From CAZYBO01 sp964645205 (GTDB lineage Bacteria; Pseudomonadota; Alphaproteobacteria; Rickettsiales; SXRF01), in the NCBI GenBank assembly GCA_964645205.1, contig CAZYBO010000004.1, positions 1 through 64,000 on the forward strand: a stretch of 64,000 nt of DNA. The letters run 5' to 3'. Shown in pieces: positions 1-11,606 of this stretch. The notes beneath the pieces were generated by a model that saw only the letters and a list, made by a program, of their open reading frames with translations, was not told where the DNA came from and searched no databases. The number at the start of each line of letters is the position of its first letter. Within the stretch, counting starts at the first letter, position 1. A program made the translations under genes and the position numbers.

Positions 1-55
1 CGATCGTACCAATGTTGCAATGCGGTTTCGTGCGTTCAAATTTCTCTTTGGTCAT
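1..55 (-). CDS. tuf: Elongation factor Tu, N-terminal fragment (cut by window edge)
   Basis: Only the first 18 codons lie in the window. They begin MTKEKFERTKPHCNIGTI, the conserved N-terminus of EF-Tu, which delivers aminoacyl-tRNA to the ribosome as a GTP complex. The ATG at 53-55 (complement) is preceded by GGAGAA at normal spacing. It lies 53 bp after fusA on the same strand, the usual last position in the str operon (rpsL-rpsG-fusA-tuf). The GTP-binding motifs are outside the window, so the call rests on the N-terminus and the synteny. Confidence 0.93.
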   Translation of the reverse strand, partial: MTKEKFERTKPHCNIGTI

Positions 56-108
56 ATCAATTCTCCGAAGACATGTGTTCGATAATTAAAAAATATATAT
101 ACAAAAAA

Positions 109-2184
109 CTAAGCTACTTTTTTCTTGATCTCCTCAGCGACGTTGCTCGGCACCTGCTCATAGTGGTCGAACTGCATCGAATATTGTGCGCGCCCCTGCG
201 ACATAGAACGCAGCGTGTTCACATAACCGAACATGCTGCCCAGCGGCACCATCGCATCGACAACGCGAGCATTGCCACGGCTGTCCATACCGGTAACCTG
301 ACCGCGGCGTGACGACAAATCGCCGATCACGTCGCCCATATAATCTTCCGGCGTCACGACTTCCACCTTCATGATGGGTTCGAGCAACACAGGCATGCAT
401 TTCGGCAGACCTTCGCGGAACGAAGCGCGCGCGGCGATTTCAAACGCGAGGGCCGACGAATCCACATCGTGGTACGCGCCGTCAACCAACGTTGCCTTAA
501 AGTCGATCATCGGGAAGCCAGCTACTACACCATTGGAGAGCGATGCTTCAAGACCTTTTTCAACGCCCGGGACATATTCCTTTGGAACCGAGCCACCGAC
601 GACCTTGCTTTCGAATACGAAGCCTGATCCCGGGGGAAGCGGTTCGAAATCGATGATGACGCGCGCGAACTGGCCGGAACCGCCGGACTGTTTCTTGTGC
701 GTGTAATCGATCTGCTGCTTCTTGGTGATGGTTTCGCGATACGCCACCTGAGGTGCGCCGACATTGGCTTCCACCTTGAATTCGCGCTTCATGCGATCCA
801 CGATGATTTCGAGGTGCAATTCGCCCATACCCTTAAGAATGGTCTGGCCGGTTTCTTCGTTGGTGGATAGACGCAGGGAAGGATCTTCCGACGCGAGGCG
901 CGACAGCGCGATACCCATTTTTTCCTGATCGGCCTTGGTTTTCGGCTCAACGGCGAGCTCGATTACCGGCTCGGGGAATTCCATGCGTTCTAAAATCACC
1001 TGATGATCGACATCGCAAATCGTATCGCCGGTGGTGGTGTTCTTGAGGCCTGCGAGCGCAACGATGTCGCCTGCATAGGCTTCTTTCACGTCTTCACGGC
1101 TGTTTGCGTGCATAAGCAGCATGCGGCCTACACGTTCGCGGTTTTCCTTCACCGTGTTCTGCACATACGAACCCGACGCCAGCGTACCGGAATAGATACG
1201 CACGAAGGTAAGCGAGCCTACGAACGGATCGGTCATAATTTTGAATGCGAGGCCGGAGAATTTTTCGCTATCGTCGGCTTTGCGTGTAACAGTATCGTCC
1301 GAATCCGGCAAATGCGCGACTACGGGCGGAATATCGACGGGGCTCGGGAGGAAATCCACCACCGCGTCGAGCATGGGCTGCACGCCTTTGTTCTTGAACG
1401 CCGCACCGTTGAGCACGGGCACGAACTTGAACGCCACCGTACCTTTACGGATACAATTCTTGAGCTCAGCTTCAGTCGGCTCGGCACCGCCCAGATATTT
1501 TTCCATCACCGCATCATCCATTTCGACGGCGGTTTCGATCATCTGTGTGCGCAGCGTCTTGGCTTTTTCCTGAAATTCAGCGCGGATCGGCTGCTCTTCA
1601 AATTTCGCGCCAAGCTCTTCGCCCTTCCACACGATTTCTTTCATCTTGATCAAATCGACGACGCCTTCATACTTGTCTTCCGAACCGATCGGGAAATTCA
1701 CGATCAGCGGACGGGTACCGAGGCGGTCGATCATCATCTGCACGGTACGGTCAAAATTCGCGCCGATGCGATCCATCTTGTTAACGAAACAGATGCGGGG
1801 CACATGGTATTTGTCAGCCTGGCGCCATACGGTTTCGGATTGAGGCTCAACGCCGGCAACCGAATCGAATACGGTAACCGCGCCATCGAGCACGCGCATG
1901 GAGCGCTCTACTTCAATGGTGAAATCCACGTGGCCGGGAGTATCGATGATGTTAATGCGATGGTCTTTCCAGAAACAGGTCGTCGCAGCCGACGTAATCG
2001 TGATGCCGCGCTCTTGCTCCTGCTCCATCCAGTCCATAGTGGCGGCGCCTTCGTGCACTTCGCCGATTTTGTGGGACTTGCCGGTATAATAGAGAATACG
2101 TTCAGTGGTCGTCGTTTTGCCCGCGTCGATATGCGCGCAGATACCAATGTTGCGATAGTCTTTAAGAGGGGTCTTACGTGACAT
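109..2184 (-). CDS. fusA: Elongation factor G
   Basis: EF-G is the GTPase that drives tRNA and mRNA translocation on the ribosome and, with RRF, helps recycle it. The 691-residue protein matches the usual length of about 690-705. The G domain carries the P-loop AHIDAGKTTTT (about residues 17-27), then RGITITSA, DTPGHVDF and NKMD. Domains II-V follow, including the domain IV stretch around GSGQFARV. It lies 9 bp after rpsG, so the two genes are almost certainly cotranscribed. The C-terminus EEIKKKVA and a TAG stop are clear. Several open frames on the opposite strand are shadows of this gene. Confidence 0.98.
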   Translation of the reverse strand: MSRKTPLKDYRNIGICAHIDAGKTTTTERILYYTGKSHKIGEVHEGAATMDWMEQEQERGITITSAATTCFWKDHRINIIDTPGHVDFTIEVERSMRVLDGAVTVFDSVAGVEPQSETVWRQADKYHVPRICFVNKMDRIGANFDRTVQMMIDRLGTRPLIVNFPIGSEDKYEGVVDLIKMKEIVWKGEELGAKFEEQPIRAEFQEKAKTLRTQMIETAVEMDDAVMEKYLGGAEPTEAELKNCIRKGTVAFKFVPVLNGAAFKNKGVQPMLDAVVDFLPSPVDIPPVVAHLPDSDDTVTRKADDSEKFSGLAFKIMTDPFVGSLTFVRIYSGTLASGSYVQNTVKENRERVGRMLLMHANSREDVKEAYAGDIVALAGLKNTTTGDTICDVDHQVILERMEFPEPVIELAVEPKTKADQEKMGIALSRLASEDPSLRLSTNEETGQTILKGMGELHLEIIVDRMKREFKVEANVGAPQVAYRETITKKQQIDYTHKKQSGGSGQFARVIIDFEPLPPGSGFVFESKVVGGSVPKEYVPGVEKGLEASLSNGVVAGFPMIDFKATLVDGAYHDVDSSALAFEIAARASFREGLPKCMPVLLEPIMKVEVVTPEDYMGDVIGDLSSRRGQVTGMDSRGNARVVDAMVPLGSMFGYVNTLRSMSQGRAQYSMQFDHYEQVPSNVAEEIKKKVA

Positions 2185-2193
2185 GATTCCCTC

Positions 2194-2664
2194 TTACCAG
2201 CGGTAATGGCTGAACGCTTTGTTCGCTTCGGCCATCTTATGGGTGTTTTCGCGCTTGGTCACCGCACCACCGCGGCTGTTAGCCGCATCCATCAATTCGG
2301 CGGCGATACGGTCGCGCATCGTTTTTTCTTTGCGGGCACGTGCGGCCGCAATCAGCCAGCGGAGCGCCAGCGCAAGGCGGCGCTCTTCGCGCACTTCGGT
2401 CGGCACCTGATAAGTGGCGCCACCGACGCGGCGGGAGCGAACTTCCACCGACGGCTTAATATTGTTGAGCGCTTCATGGAAGAATTTCAGCGGATCCTGG
2501 CTGGTTTTTTTCTGGATGATGTCCAGCGCTTCGTACGCGATGGTTTCAGAGGCGGATTTCTTGCCGCTATACATCATGGTGTTGATCAGCTTGGTCAGCA
2601 CGATATCGCCGAATTTGGCGTCCGGCAGAACTTCTCTTTTAATGGCAGCGCGACGACGTGACAT
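2194..2664 (-). CDS. rpsG: 30S ribosomal protein S7
   Basis: S7 is a primary 16S rRNA-binding protein that starts assembly of the 30S head and sits near the decoding centre and exit site. The 156-residue length is the family norm. The start MSRRRAAIKREVLPD, the segment VRSRRVGGATYQVP (about residues 76-89) and the basic region RWLIAAARARKEKTM are diagnostic. The ATG is preceded by AGGTGAG. It sits between rpsL (10 bp upstream) and fusA (9 bp downstream) in the str operon, where in related bacteria S7 feeds back on translation of its own transcript; that regulation is not visible here. Confidence 0.98.
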   Translation of the reverse strand: MSRRRAAIKREVLPDAKFGDIVLTKLINTMMYSGKKSASETIAYEALDIIQKKTSQDPLKFFHEALNNIKPSVEVRSRRVGGATYQVPTEVREERRLALALRWLIAAARARKEKTMRDRIAAELMDAANSRGGAVTKRENTHKMAEANKAFSHYRW

Positions 2665-2674
2665 ATCTCACCTA

Positions 2675-3046
2675 TTATTTGGGACGTTTCGCGCCGTAAG
2701 CGGAGCGCGATTGTTTACGGTTTTTGACACCCTGAGTATCGAGCGTGCCACGGATGATGTGGTAGCGAACACCGGGCAAATCCTTTACGCGGCCGCCGCG
2801 GATCAGCACAACCGAGTGCTCCTGCAGGTTGTGGCCTTCGCCAGGAATGTAGCCGAATACTTCGTGGCCGTTGGTCAGGCGGATACGCGCGACCTTACGG
2901 AGAGCCGAGTTCGGTTTTTTCGGAGTGACGGTCTTTACCTGCGTGCACACGCCGCGTTTTTGCGGACATGCCTGGAGCGCAGGCACTTTGTTGCGCTTGC
3001 CAATGGCACGACGAGGACTGCGGACCAACTGATTGATGGTTGGCAT
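2675..3046 (-). CDS. rpsL: 30S ribosomal protein S12
   Basis: S12 shapes decoding accuracy at the ribosomal A site. The chosen start MPTINQLVRSPRR gives 123 residues, the family norm; a longer in-frame start 63 bp upstream would add a tail unlike any S12. An AAGGGT ribosome site precedes this ATG. Lys43 and Lys44 in TPKKPNS and the later RVKDLPGVR segment are the sensitive wild-type residues, so no streptomycin-resistance substitution is seen at these classical positions. It is the first gene of the str operon, with a 344-bp gap upstream that must hold the operon promoter. Confidence 0.98.
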   Translation of the reverse strand: MPTINQLVRSPRRAIGKRNKVPALQACPQKRGVCTQVKTVTPKKPNSALRKVARIRLTNGHEVFGYIPGEGHNLQEHSVVLIRGGRVKDLPGVRYHIIRGTLDTQGVKNRKQSRSAYGAKRPK

Positions 3047-3390
3047 CAATAATACCCTTTTTTCAAGTGTTTCCTTAAATACCCGCCATAAGCCGATGAG
3101 TTCGGGCAAATAACGGTAAAAAGAATTCTATATTCGCCGCGAATTAAAGTTTGAATTTGAACGGTTTTTTTAATCAAACACTTAGCAAAAAACGTCACCC
3201 CAATTCAGCGGAGGCGCGTAATTTAATGTTGTAGTCTAGTGGCGTCAAGCTAAAATTAGCAGATAGGGCAAAATAAATGCCCGCACTGTGATTTTGGGTT
3301 GGCATGCGCGCGAAAATGGCCTAACCAGTAGGGATACACAAGGTTCGCAAACGGAAGGTAACGTCCGATGATTCAGTTGTTTAGAGCGGC
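3047..3390. other. Intergenic region between the str operon and the M23 peptidase gene
   Basis: A 344-bp gene-free stretch between divergent genes, AT-rich in its left half. It should hold promoters for both directions. One candidate for the str operon is listed separately. For the plus-strand peptidase a weak TTGGCA-17-TAACCA pair is visible around 3300-3328. No RNA gene, repeat or riboswitch fold was recognised. Confidence 0.6.
3127..3155 (-). promoter_or_regulatory. Candidate str operon promoter
   Basis: Read on the minus strand, TTCAAA (3150-3155) and TATAGA (3127-3132) are separated by 17 bp, about 80 bp upstream of the rpsL start. The -35 element is a poor match, so this is only a candidate; the region as a whole must contain the operon promoter. 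Confidence 0.3.
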
Positions 3391-4956
3391 ATGATGCAGG
3401 AACCGCTTCTTTCGTACCCGCTGAAGGTCACGTCGCGCTCGCTACCGGCGGCACGCGCAAACAGGCTCCGCACCTCGTGGTTCGTGCTCGGCATGGCGTT
3501 CGGCGTAGGCTGCACCGCTGCCTTCACCTCCGGCATGCCCAACCCGTGGCTAACCGCAGAACCCGCTCCCACCGCCGCAGAGCCACTGACTTCCCCCGAA
3601 CCGATCCTCGCCACCGTGGATATGCAGCTGGCGCCGGTCGTCACCGCCACCTTGCAGCCGGTTGACGCTCTACCGGCCGCAGCGCTTCCACCCGTTGCCG
3701 CGATCGAAGAGCCGAGCAAAGAAGTTACGCTGCTTGCGGCTGAGGAGACGCCTGCACCGGTAGTGGCAGATGCGCCCGCCGCGTCAGAAGCCGCTGCCAC
3801 CTACCCGCTCACGATGAATGTGAAAGTTGAAAACGGCGACACGCTCATCAATATGCTCACCGACACCGGCATTTCCTACGAGGAAGCGGAAAGCGCGGTG
3901 CAGGCCATCCGCAAAGTATACGATCCGAAGAAACTCGATATTGGCCAGACAATCGCGGTGCATCTCGATAAAAGCCAGCCCAGCGATGCTAAGCCGTTCA
4001 TGCAGGCGATGGAGTTACCAATTTCGCTGACTTCCTCGCTTGAGCTCACGCGCAAGGACGATGCGTTCGCGGTGAAAAAAATAGACATGCCGGTTGAACG
4101 CAAAGTGGCGCGCGTCAGCGGCGAGATCACCAGCAGCCTGTATGAAACCGGCGTGGAAAAGGGGCTTTCGCCCACGCTGTTATCGGAAATTATCAACGCA
4201 TACAGCTACGACGTGGATTTCCAGCGCGACATCAAGCAGGGCGATTCGCTCGACGTGATGTATGAGCGCCTGGAAACCAAGGACGGCCAGCTTACAGGCT
4301 ACGGCAACATTATCTACGCCGAGTTGGAATTAGGAGACCGCCCGCTGAAAATCTATCGTTACGTCGATAAGCAGGGCAGTGCGGATTATTATAATGCGAA
4401 AGGTGAAAGCGTCCGCAAGGCGCTGCTGCGCACGCCGATCAACGGCGCAAAAATCACTTCGGGTTTCGGCATGCGTAGCCATCCCCTGTTGGGCTACACG
4501 AAAATGCACCGTGGCGTCGATTTCGGCGCAGCTACCGGCACGCCGATTTACGCGGCTGGCGACGGCATGGTCGATTTCGTCGGCGTGAAAGGCGGATACG
4601 GCAATTACCTGCGCATCAAGCATAACGCCACCTATGCCAGCGCCTACGCGCATATCAGCCGTTTCGCCAAAGGCATTTCGCCGGGCACGAAAGTAAAACA
4701 GGGGCAAATCATCGCCTATGTCGGCAGCACCGGCATGTCCACCGGCCCGCACCTGCATTATGAAATCCTCGCACGCGGCGAGCAGGTCAACCCGTCCAGC
4801 GTGAAGTTCAAGACTGGCAATGTACTGCAAGGCAAAGAGCTGGCAGCATTCCGCAAGAACATCAGCCAGATTCAGGCAGCGCTCGCCACATCGCCCGCCA
4901 ACAGCCGCAACGTCACGCTGGCCGACGCTACACCGGAGCAACGCGTAGAAAATTGA
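3391..4956 (+). CDS. M23 family metallopeptidase (murein endopeptidase) with LysM-like region
   Basis: A 521-residue cell-wall hydrolase that would cut peptide cross-links in peptidoglycan. Residues 29-47 form one N-terminal membrane segment, followed by an Ala/Pro-rich linker to about 135 and a LysM/OapA-like part (VKVENGDTLINML). The C-terminal M23 domain has the zinc ligands and catalytic residues His373 and Asp377 in HRGVD, His421 in AYAH and His454/His456 in HLH. GFGMRSHPLLGY, HRGVDFGAATGTPIYA and GSTGMSTGPHLHYEI are typical of the catalytically active DD-endopeptidases (MepM/ShyA type). The start at 3391 is the first of two adjacent ATGs, with a weak GAG-rich ribosome site. The gene is monocistronic and convergent with the next gene. 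Confidence 0.92.
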   Translation: MMQEPLLSYPLKVTSRSLPAARANRLRTSWFVLGMAFGVGCTAAFTSGMPNPWLTAEPAPTAAEPLTSPEPILATVDMQLAPVVTATLQPVDALPAAALPPVAAIEEPSKEVTLLAAEETPAPVVADAPAASEAAATYPLTMNVKVENGDTLINMLTDTGISYEEAESAVQAIRKVYDPKKLDIGQTIAVHLDKSQPSDAKPFMQAMELPISLTSSLELTRKDDAFAVKKIDMPVERKVARVSGEITSSLYETGVEKGLSPTLLSEIINAYSYDVDFQRDIKQGDSLDVMYERLETKDGQLTGYGNIIYAELELGDRPLKIYRYVDKQGSADYYNAKGESVRKALLRTPINGAKITSGFGMRSHPLLGYTKMHRGVDFGAATGTPIYAAGDGMVDFVGVKGGYGNYLRIKHNATYASAYAHISRFAKGISPGTKVKQGQIIAYVGSTGMSTGPHLHYEILARGEQVNPSSVKFKTGNVLQGKELAAFRKNISQIQAALATSPANSRNVTLADATPEQRVEN

Positions 4957-7530
4957 TTACTCCTTTCCCCACAGCGCATAATAGAGGTGCGGCGTAAGGA
5001 AATGGTTTTCGATACGGTATTCCGACGCCATATTGTCGTCGGTAATCAGCCACAGCCCGTCGCCCGCGAGCAGCGTATCGCGCGTATCCACCAACTCTTC
5101 CTTGCTCAACGCATCTAACACCTGAGCGTAGCGCTTATCAGCTTTTTTGAACACGGCGTTGCCTTGCTCATCTACGAATTGCAGCAGGTTTTCCCTGCGC
5201 TGCTCATGACTCACTGTAAACGGCGTATCGCTGGCTGCTACGAAATTGGTGTATTTCACCACATGCTTGAACACATGCGCGGCAGTGTAGTGGCTGTCAT
5301 CTGCGCCGGTGCTGTTGTAATAGAGTACACCGCCCGGATTCAGGTGGCGCTTGCATAATTCAAGAAACTCGCGCGACAGCAGGTTGGTGGCGTTACTACG
5401 CCAGAAATACATGGTGTTCATCGTAATCACGTCGAAACGCTCGTCCGGGTGGCGATTCAGCCAGCGGCGCGCATCGTCTTTTTCAAGTCGTACCTTAGGG
5501 TGGTTCAATATCGGCACAATGTCGGGATAATGCGACAGCACCGCCGCGTAGCCGGGATTGATCTCGATGGTCACCACCTCGCGTGCGGGCTTATACATAC
5601 TCAGCACACGCACGGCCGCGCCGCCGCTCATGCCCATTTGCAGTATGCGCTGCGGATTCGGGTGCAAGGCCGCCAGCATGTAGACGCGGAAAATACCGTT
5701 ATGATCTTCCACCGGATCGATATTGAAACGCCCGTCATATGCGCCGCTGCCGTAAATCTTGTCGCCTTCTGGATCCGCCTCGATGGTGATGATACCGCTG
5801 CGGTTCTCATGCGTGTATTTGTAGGCGGATGCGGTAGTAAGCCCGGACAGCGACTCCAGTATGCGCCCATGCAACGATGGATGCAGCACCAGCGCTATCG
5901 TCGCCATCGCCACGGCAAGCGCCCGCGATAGCAGTTTCGGCTTGTACGCATAAATCATCCACGCAAAAAGCGTTGCCGCCAGCAACACGCATACGATCGC
6001 CATATTCTGGGTAAGGCTGAAATATTCCAGCAGCACGAAGCCGGTAAGCAACGAACCGATAGTCGCGCCTGCGATATTGCAGAAATAGAGTTTCGCCACC
6101 TCCATACCCGGCTTGTGCGAGGAACGCGGGCTTATTCCCATATGGCACAGCGCCGGGAAAATCCCGCCGGAGAAATAGGCCAGCAGCCCGGTCGCGGCAT
6201 ACGCCGCCAGCAGCCCTGCGGGTTTTCCCGCCAACTGCGCGATAAGGCCGGCCAGAGCCAGTGATACATAGGCGCTTACCATAAGCCACACCAGTGAGCG
6301 GGTCATAAACCGGTGCATATCCCGCCCCGATTCGCTCCATTGTTTCGCTTTCAGCGACCCTGCCGCAATACCCGCAAGGAATACGGTCAGCAGCAGGCCG
6401 AATATCTGCGGCTTTCCGCCGCTGATAAGCCCGATCACGCGGAACCATAATATCTCAAGGCTGAGCGAGGCATAGCCCACCGCCGCTGACAGGGCGAGCG
6501 CCATGCCGTAAGGCAGTTTCGCATGGCCTGCGCTTTCCTGTGCGGGCATGGGCGCTTCGCTCAGCTTCCCTGCCCTTTTGCATAACGCCCACACCCACAA
6601 TGCGACCAGCACATTGCACAGTCCCGCCACCACCAGCGTCCCTTGTTGCCCCAGCGTGATAAACAGTAGATTCACCGTAAAAAACGCAGCCAGCGCTGAA
6701 CCGAACGTGTTGTAGGCGTATAGCTTGCCCACCGTTTTGCCGATATTGCCAAAATGCCGTTGCAGATACCCCACCAGCAACGGCAGGGTGGCGCCCATCA
6801 GCATGGTAGGCAACGCCAGCAGCGCATAGACCACACCGATCAGCGCAGGCAGCGAATCATGCGGCGCCAGTGCGCCCGCCGCGCGGATCAGCGGAATGCT
6901 GCACACGCCGAATATACCGATGGCGATTTCGATGGCGACAAACCATTCCAGCAGCCGTTCCGGGTAGCGCTTCTGCACCAGCCCGCCTGCCAGCGCGCCC
7001 ATGCCCAACCCGAACATGAATACCGATACGATCACCGTCACCGATTCGATATTGATGCCGAACGTGGTAAACAGCACGCGCTGCCACACCACCTGATAGA
7101 TCAGCGCTGCGAATCCTGAGATAAAAAACAGCCCCGGGATAGCGTCGGTTGCGCCCAGCCAGCGCTCTTTCTGCGCACGCCCGGCCACACACCACAGCAA
7201 TAATACCGTCAACAGCGCAAATAGCGTAAACAGCAAAAGCCCGAACGCAAGGTTAGGACGAACGCCCACCAGCACAAGCCCATATAAAAGGAACACCATG
7301 TAGGGCGCTAGTTCATAGCGTGCGAACCGCGTCCGCGTATCCTCTGCCACGCCCATGGCCTGCAATAGCAACCCTACCCGACGACGCAGCACCAGCAGGA
7401 TCGTCCCTGCAAGCGCCGTTACTCCCGCGCAAGCCAGCGCCATGACCGTCATCCCATGCACGGCAAATTGCGATAACGCAACCATCACGCCGCAAAACAG
7501 CGCGATACCGCCGAGGATCATAACATGCAT
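4957..7530 (-). CDS. Polytopic membrane protein with C-terminal spermidine-synthase-like domain
   Basis: A 857-residue protein. The first two thirds are almost all hydrophobic segments (roughly 18 or more), in the style of fused transporter-spermidine-synthase proteins. The last ~250 residues form a Rossmann methyltransferase/spermidine-synthase fold with the nucleotide loop RILQMGMSGGAAVRVL and VVTIEINPGY. The pair of aspartates used by true aminopropyltransferases (the D-S-T-D-P motif) is not kept: the positions read Asn705 and about Tyr708 in VITMNTMYFW. Polyamine synthesis is therefore doubtful and the substrate is unknown. The ATG at 7528-7530 was chosen because GGGGGAG lies six bases upstream; ATGs at 7536 and 7545 overlap that site. 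It is convergent with the M23 gene, with no gap. Confidence 0.75.
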   Translation of the reverse strand: MHVMILGGIALFCGVMVALSQFAVHGMTVMALACAGVTALAGTILLVLRRRVGLLLQAMGVAEDTRTRFARYELAPYMVFLLYGLVLVGVRPNLAFGLLLFTLFALLTVLLLWCVAGRAQKERWLGATDAIPGLFFISGFAALIYQVVWQRVLFTTFGINIESVTVIVSVFMFGLGMGALAGGLVQKRYPERLLEWFVAIEIAIGIFGVCSIPLIRAAGALAPHDSLPALIGVVYALLALPTMLMGATLPLLVGYLQRHFGNIGKTVGKLYAYNTFGSALAAFFTVNLLFITLGQQGTLVVAGLCNVLVALWVWALCKRAGKLSEAPMPAQESAGHAKLPYGMALALSAAVGYASLSLEILWFRVIGLISGGKPQIFGLLLTVFLAGIAAGSLKAKQWSESGRDMHRFMTRSLVWLMVSAYVSLALAGLIAQLAGKPAGLLAAYAATGLLAYFSGGIFPALCHMGISPRSSHKPGMEVAKLYFCNIAGATIGSLLTGFVLLEYFSLTQNMAIVCVLLAATLFAWMIYAYKPKLLSRALAVAMATIALVLHPSLHGRILESLSGLTTASAYKYTHENRSGIITIEADPEGDKIYGSGAYDGRFNIDPVEDHNGIFRVYMLAALHPNPQRILQMGMSGGAAVRVLSMYKPAREVVTIEINPGYAAVLSHYPDIVPILNHPKVRLEKDDARRWLNRHPDERFDVITMNTMYFWRSNATNLLSREFLELCKRHLNPGGVLYYNSTGADDSHYTAAHVFKHVVKYTNFVAASDTPFTVSHEQRRENLLQFVDEQGNAVFKKADKRYAQVLDALSKEELVDTRDTLLAGDGLWLITDDNMASEYRIENHFLTPHLYYALWGKE

Positions 7531-7657
7531 GGACATCTCCCCCATTCATTGGCAATGCGGGGAGTGTAGGTCAGAAAGGCTTAATGTTTTGTTACTAAAC
7601 GAAATACTCCGATGGCGCGAATGTAACAAAAGTTTAACATTCGTTATGAATGTAACG

Positions 7658-7666
7658 TGCTATATT
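7658..7666 (+). promoter_or_regulatory. Candidate extended -10 promoter for the small unknown gene
   Basis: TGCTATATT (an extended -10, TGn plus TATATT) lies 37 bp before the ATG at 7704. There is no good -35 at 16-18 bp; TTTAAC at 7633 is too far upstream. Low confidence. Confidence 0.3.
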
Positions 7667-7703
7667 CTGCGGCGTAGACCATAAGTTTAGGAGTAGCCAT
7701 ACC

Positions 7704-8137
7704 ATGTCGAATAAAAAACCGACCATCTCAGATGTTTTTAAAAAAGCAGATATTGTGGAATTCGTTACAAAAGCTGTTCCTCTGCCTGCTCCGGCCACCC
7801 GTGGCGAGCAAGCCATACTAGACAATGAGGAAAAATTTTTCAGCGACTCAAGAAGGCTGAAAGAGATTACGGATCCTCAAGGAACGCAAAAAGAGCGAAT
7901 CTCAGCCACTCTCGCCGAATTTGAAGCACTTGTGCCCTTGGTTGCCGCGCAAAAGGGCGGACTGGACATGAGTGGCGAAATTTCGGCGCACACCTACAAC
8001 ATCACACAACTGTCGGGCATCGAACCTGAAAGCGCCAAACGTCGCATCTCTGCCGCTATCGACTCACTGAATCGCGGACACTCCCGCGGGGCAGACTCCA
8101 CGAAGAAAGGTTGGAATGCGGGAATTATAGGAGGCCG

Positions 8138-8141
<4 letters not shown>
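7704..8141 (+). CDS. Hypothetical protein, 145 residues, soluble
   Basis: Not recognised. The protein is hydrophilic, with no signal peptide or membrane segment. It is mostly helix-forming and ends in a Gly/Lys/Arg-rich tail (GRGADSTKKGWNAGIIGGR includes the last residues). AGGAG lies upstream of the ATG at acceptable spacing, and an extended -10 element is visible. The first half is near 48% G+C, lower than the flanking genes, which hints at different ancestry or weaker selection. Its stop codon overlaps the clpB stop by three bases on the opposite strand. Coding status is supported by the ribosome site and uninterrupted length, not by homology. Confidence 0.6.
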
Positions 8142-10714
<2,573 letters not shown>

Positions 10715-10751
10715 GGCGTATCCTGTGCTGGTGAACCTTACTAATGGACAT

Positions 10752-11573
10752 ATGGGGTGCAGATCTTTTTTCTGCAAGTTGGCGCTGCTGGCTATCGGCT
10801 GGACTATGCCCGCTTATGGGGCGGACGCCTTGACGCCGCTCAATTTCAAGGGAATTTACGAATTTTCCTATGCCGGAATGCCGCTTGGCAAGGCCGGGTT
10901 TGAAGCCGAGCAGTCCGCCACCGGGTATGATATGACCGCCGATGTTGTTACCACCGGGCTGGTCAAGCTGTTCACCAAACATTCCAGCCACACCACCGTC
11001 TCCGCCGAAGGCGCAGCCTATTCCTACCCCAACATCACCTATGAATCACGTTACCGCACCCGTAAAAAAGCCCGCTCCGCCAAGCTGGTTTACAAAAAAG
11101 GCGTGCTCGCGGAGGAACAGGCACTCCCCCCCGAAAGCCGTGACCGCAGGCCGGAAGTTCCCGCCGAGCTGAAAAAAAACGCGCACGACCTGCTGACTGT
11201 AAACCTGAAAATGCGGCAGGGATTGTGGGACGCCGTAAAATCGGCAAAACCCTCATTCAGCCTGAAGGCCTATGACGGAAGGCGGCTTACGCAACTCGAC
11301 CTCACCGTGGAAGGCAAGCGCACGATCCTCTACAACGGCAAAAAAACCCCGGTGATCGCCATGTCCGCCCGCCGCAAGCTACTGGCAGGCTACACCGAGT
11401 CGGAGCGCAAGGATTACGACCCGAAAGAGCCGACGCTTTATATCTATTACAGCGACGACGCGCGCTTCATCCCGCTCAAGCTGGAAGTCACGTTCCTGTT
11501 CGACAAGCTCTCCGCGACACTGGCCAAGGAGTGCCGCACGGGTGAGTCGTGCTTATTTGGGATCAAAGAGTAA
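10752..11573 (+). CDS. DUF3108 periplasmic protein
   Basis: A 273-residue protein with a signal peptide from the chosen start (MGCRSFFCKLALLAIGW..., likely cleavage after AYG) followed by a beta-rich domain. The opening YEFSYAGMPLGKAGFEAE and the later YNGKKTPVIAM pattern fit the DUF3108 family of secreted proteobacterial proteins, whose function is not established. The ATG at 10752 was preferred to upstream in-frame starts because it puts the signal peptide at the N-terminus; the ribosome site is weak. It is divergent from clpB and convergent with the DUF4167 gene, so it appears to be transcribed alone. Confidence 0.75.
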   Translation: MGCRSFFCKLALLAIGWTMPAYGADALTPLNFKGIYEFSYAGMPLGKAGFEAEQSATGYDMTADVVTTGLVKLFTKHSSHTTVSAEGAAYSYPNITYESRYRTRKKARSAKLVYKKGVLAEEQALPPESRDRRPEVPAELKKNAHDLLTVNLKMRQGLWDAVKSAKPSFSLKAYDGRRLTQLDLTVEGKRTILYNGKKTPVIAMSARRKLLAGYTESERKDYDPKEPTLYIYYSDDARFIPLKLEVTFLFDKLSATLAKECRTGESCLFGIKE

Positions 11574-11580
11574 AACGTCA

Positions 11581-11600
11581 TCCCCGCATAAGGCGGGGGA
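11581..11600. repeat. Short palindrome between two convergent genes
   Basis: CCCCGC and GCGGGG flank a five-base loop in the 33-bp gap between the DUF3108 and DUF4167 stops. It starts GTCATCCCCGC, like one arm of the longer GTCATYCC-type dyads found elsewhere in this window. No T-run follows on either strand, so it is more likely a solitary repeat arm than a classic terminator. Confidence 0.4.
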
Positions 11601-11606
11601 GACGGA

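Noticed and set aside
1003..2181. A 392-codon open frame on the strand opposite fusA
   Set aside because: It lies wholly within fusA, has no recognisable motif and reflects the high G+C third-position pattern of the true gene.
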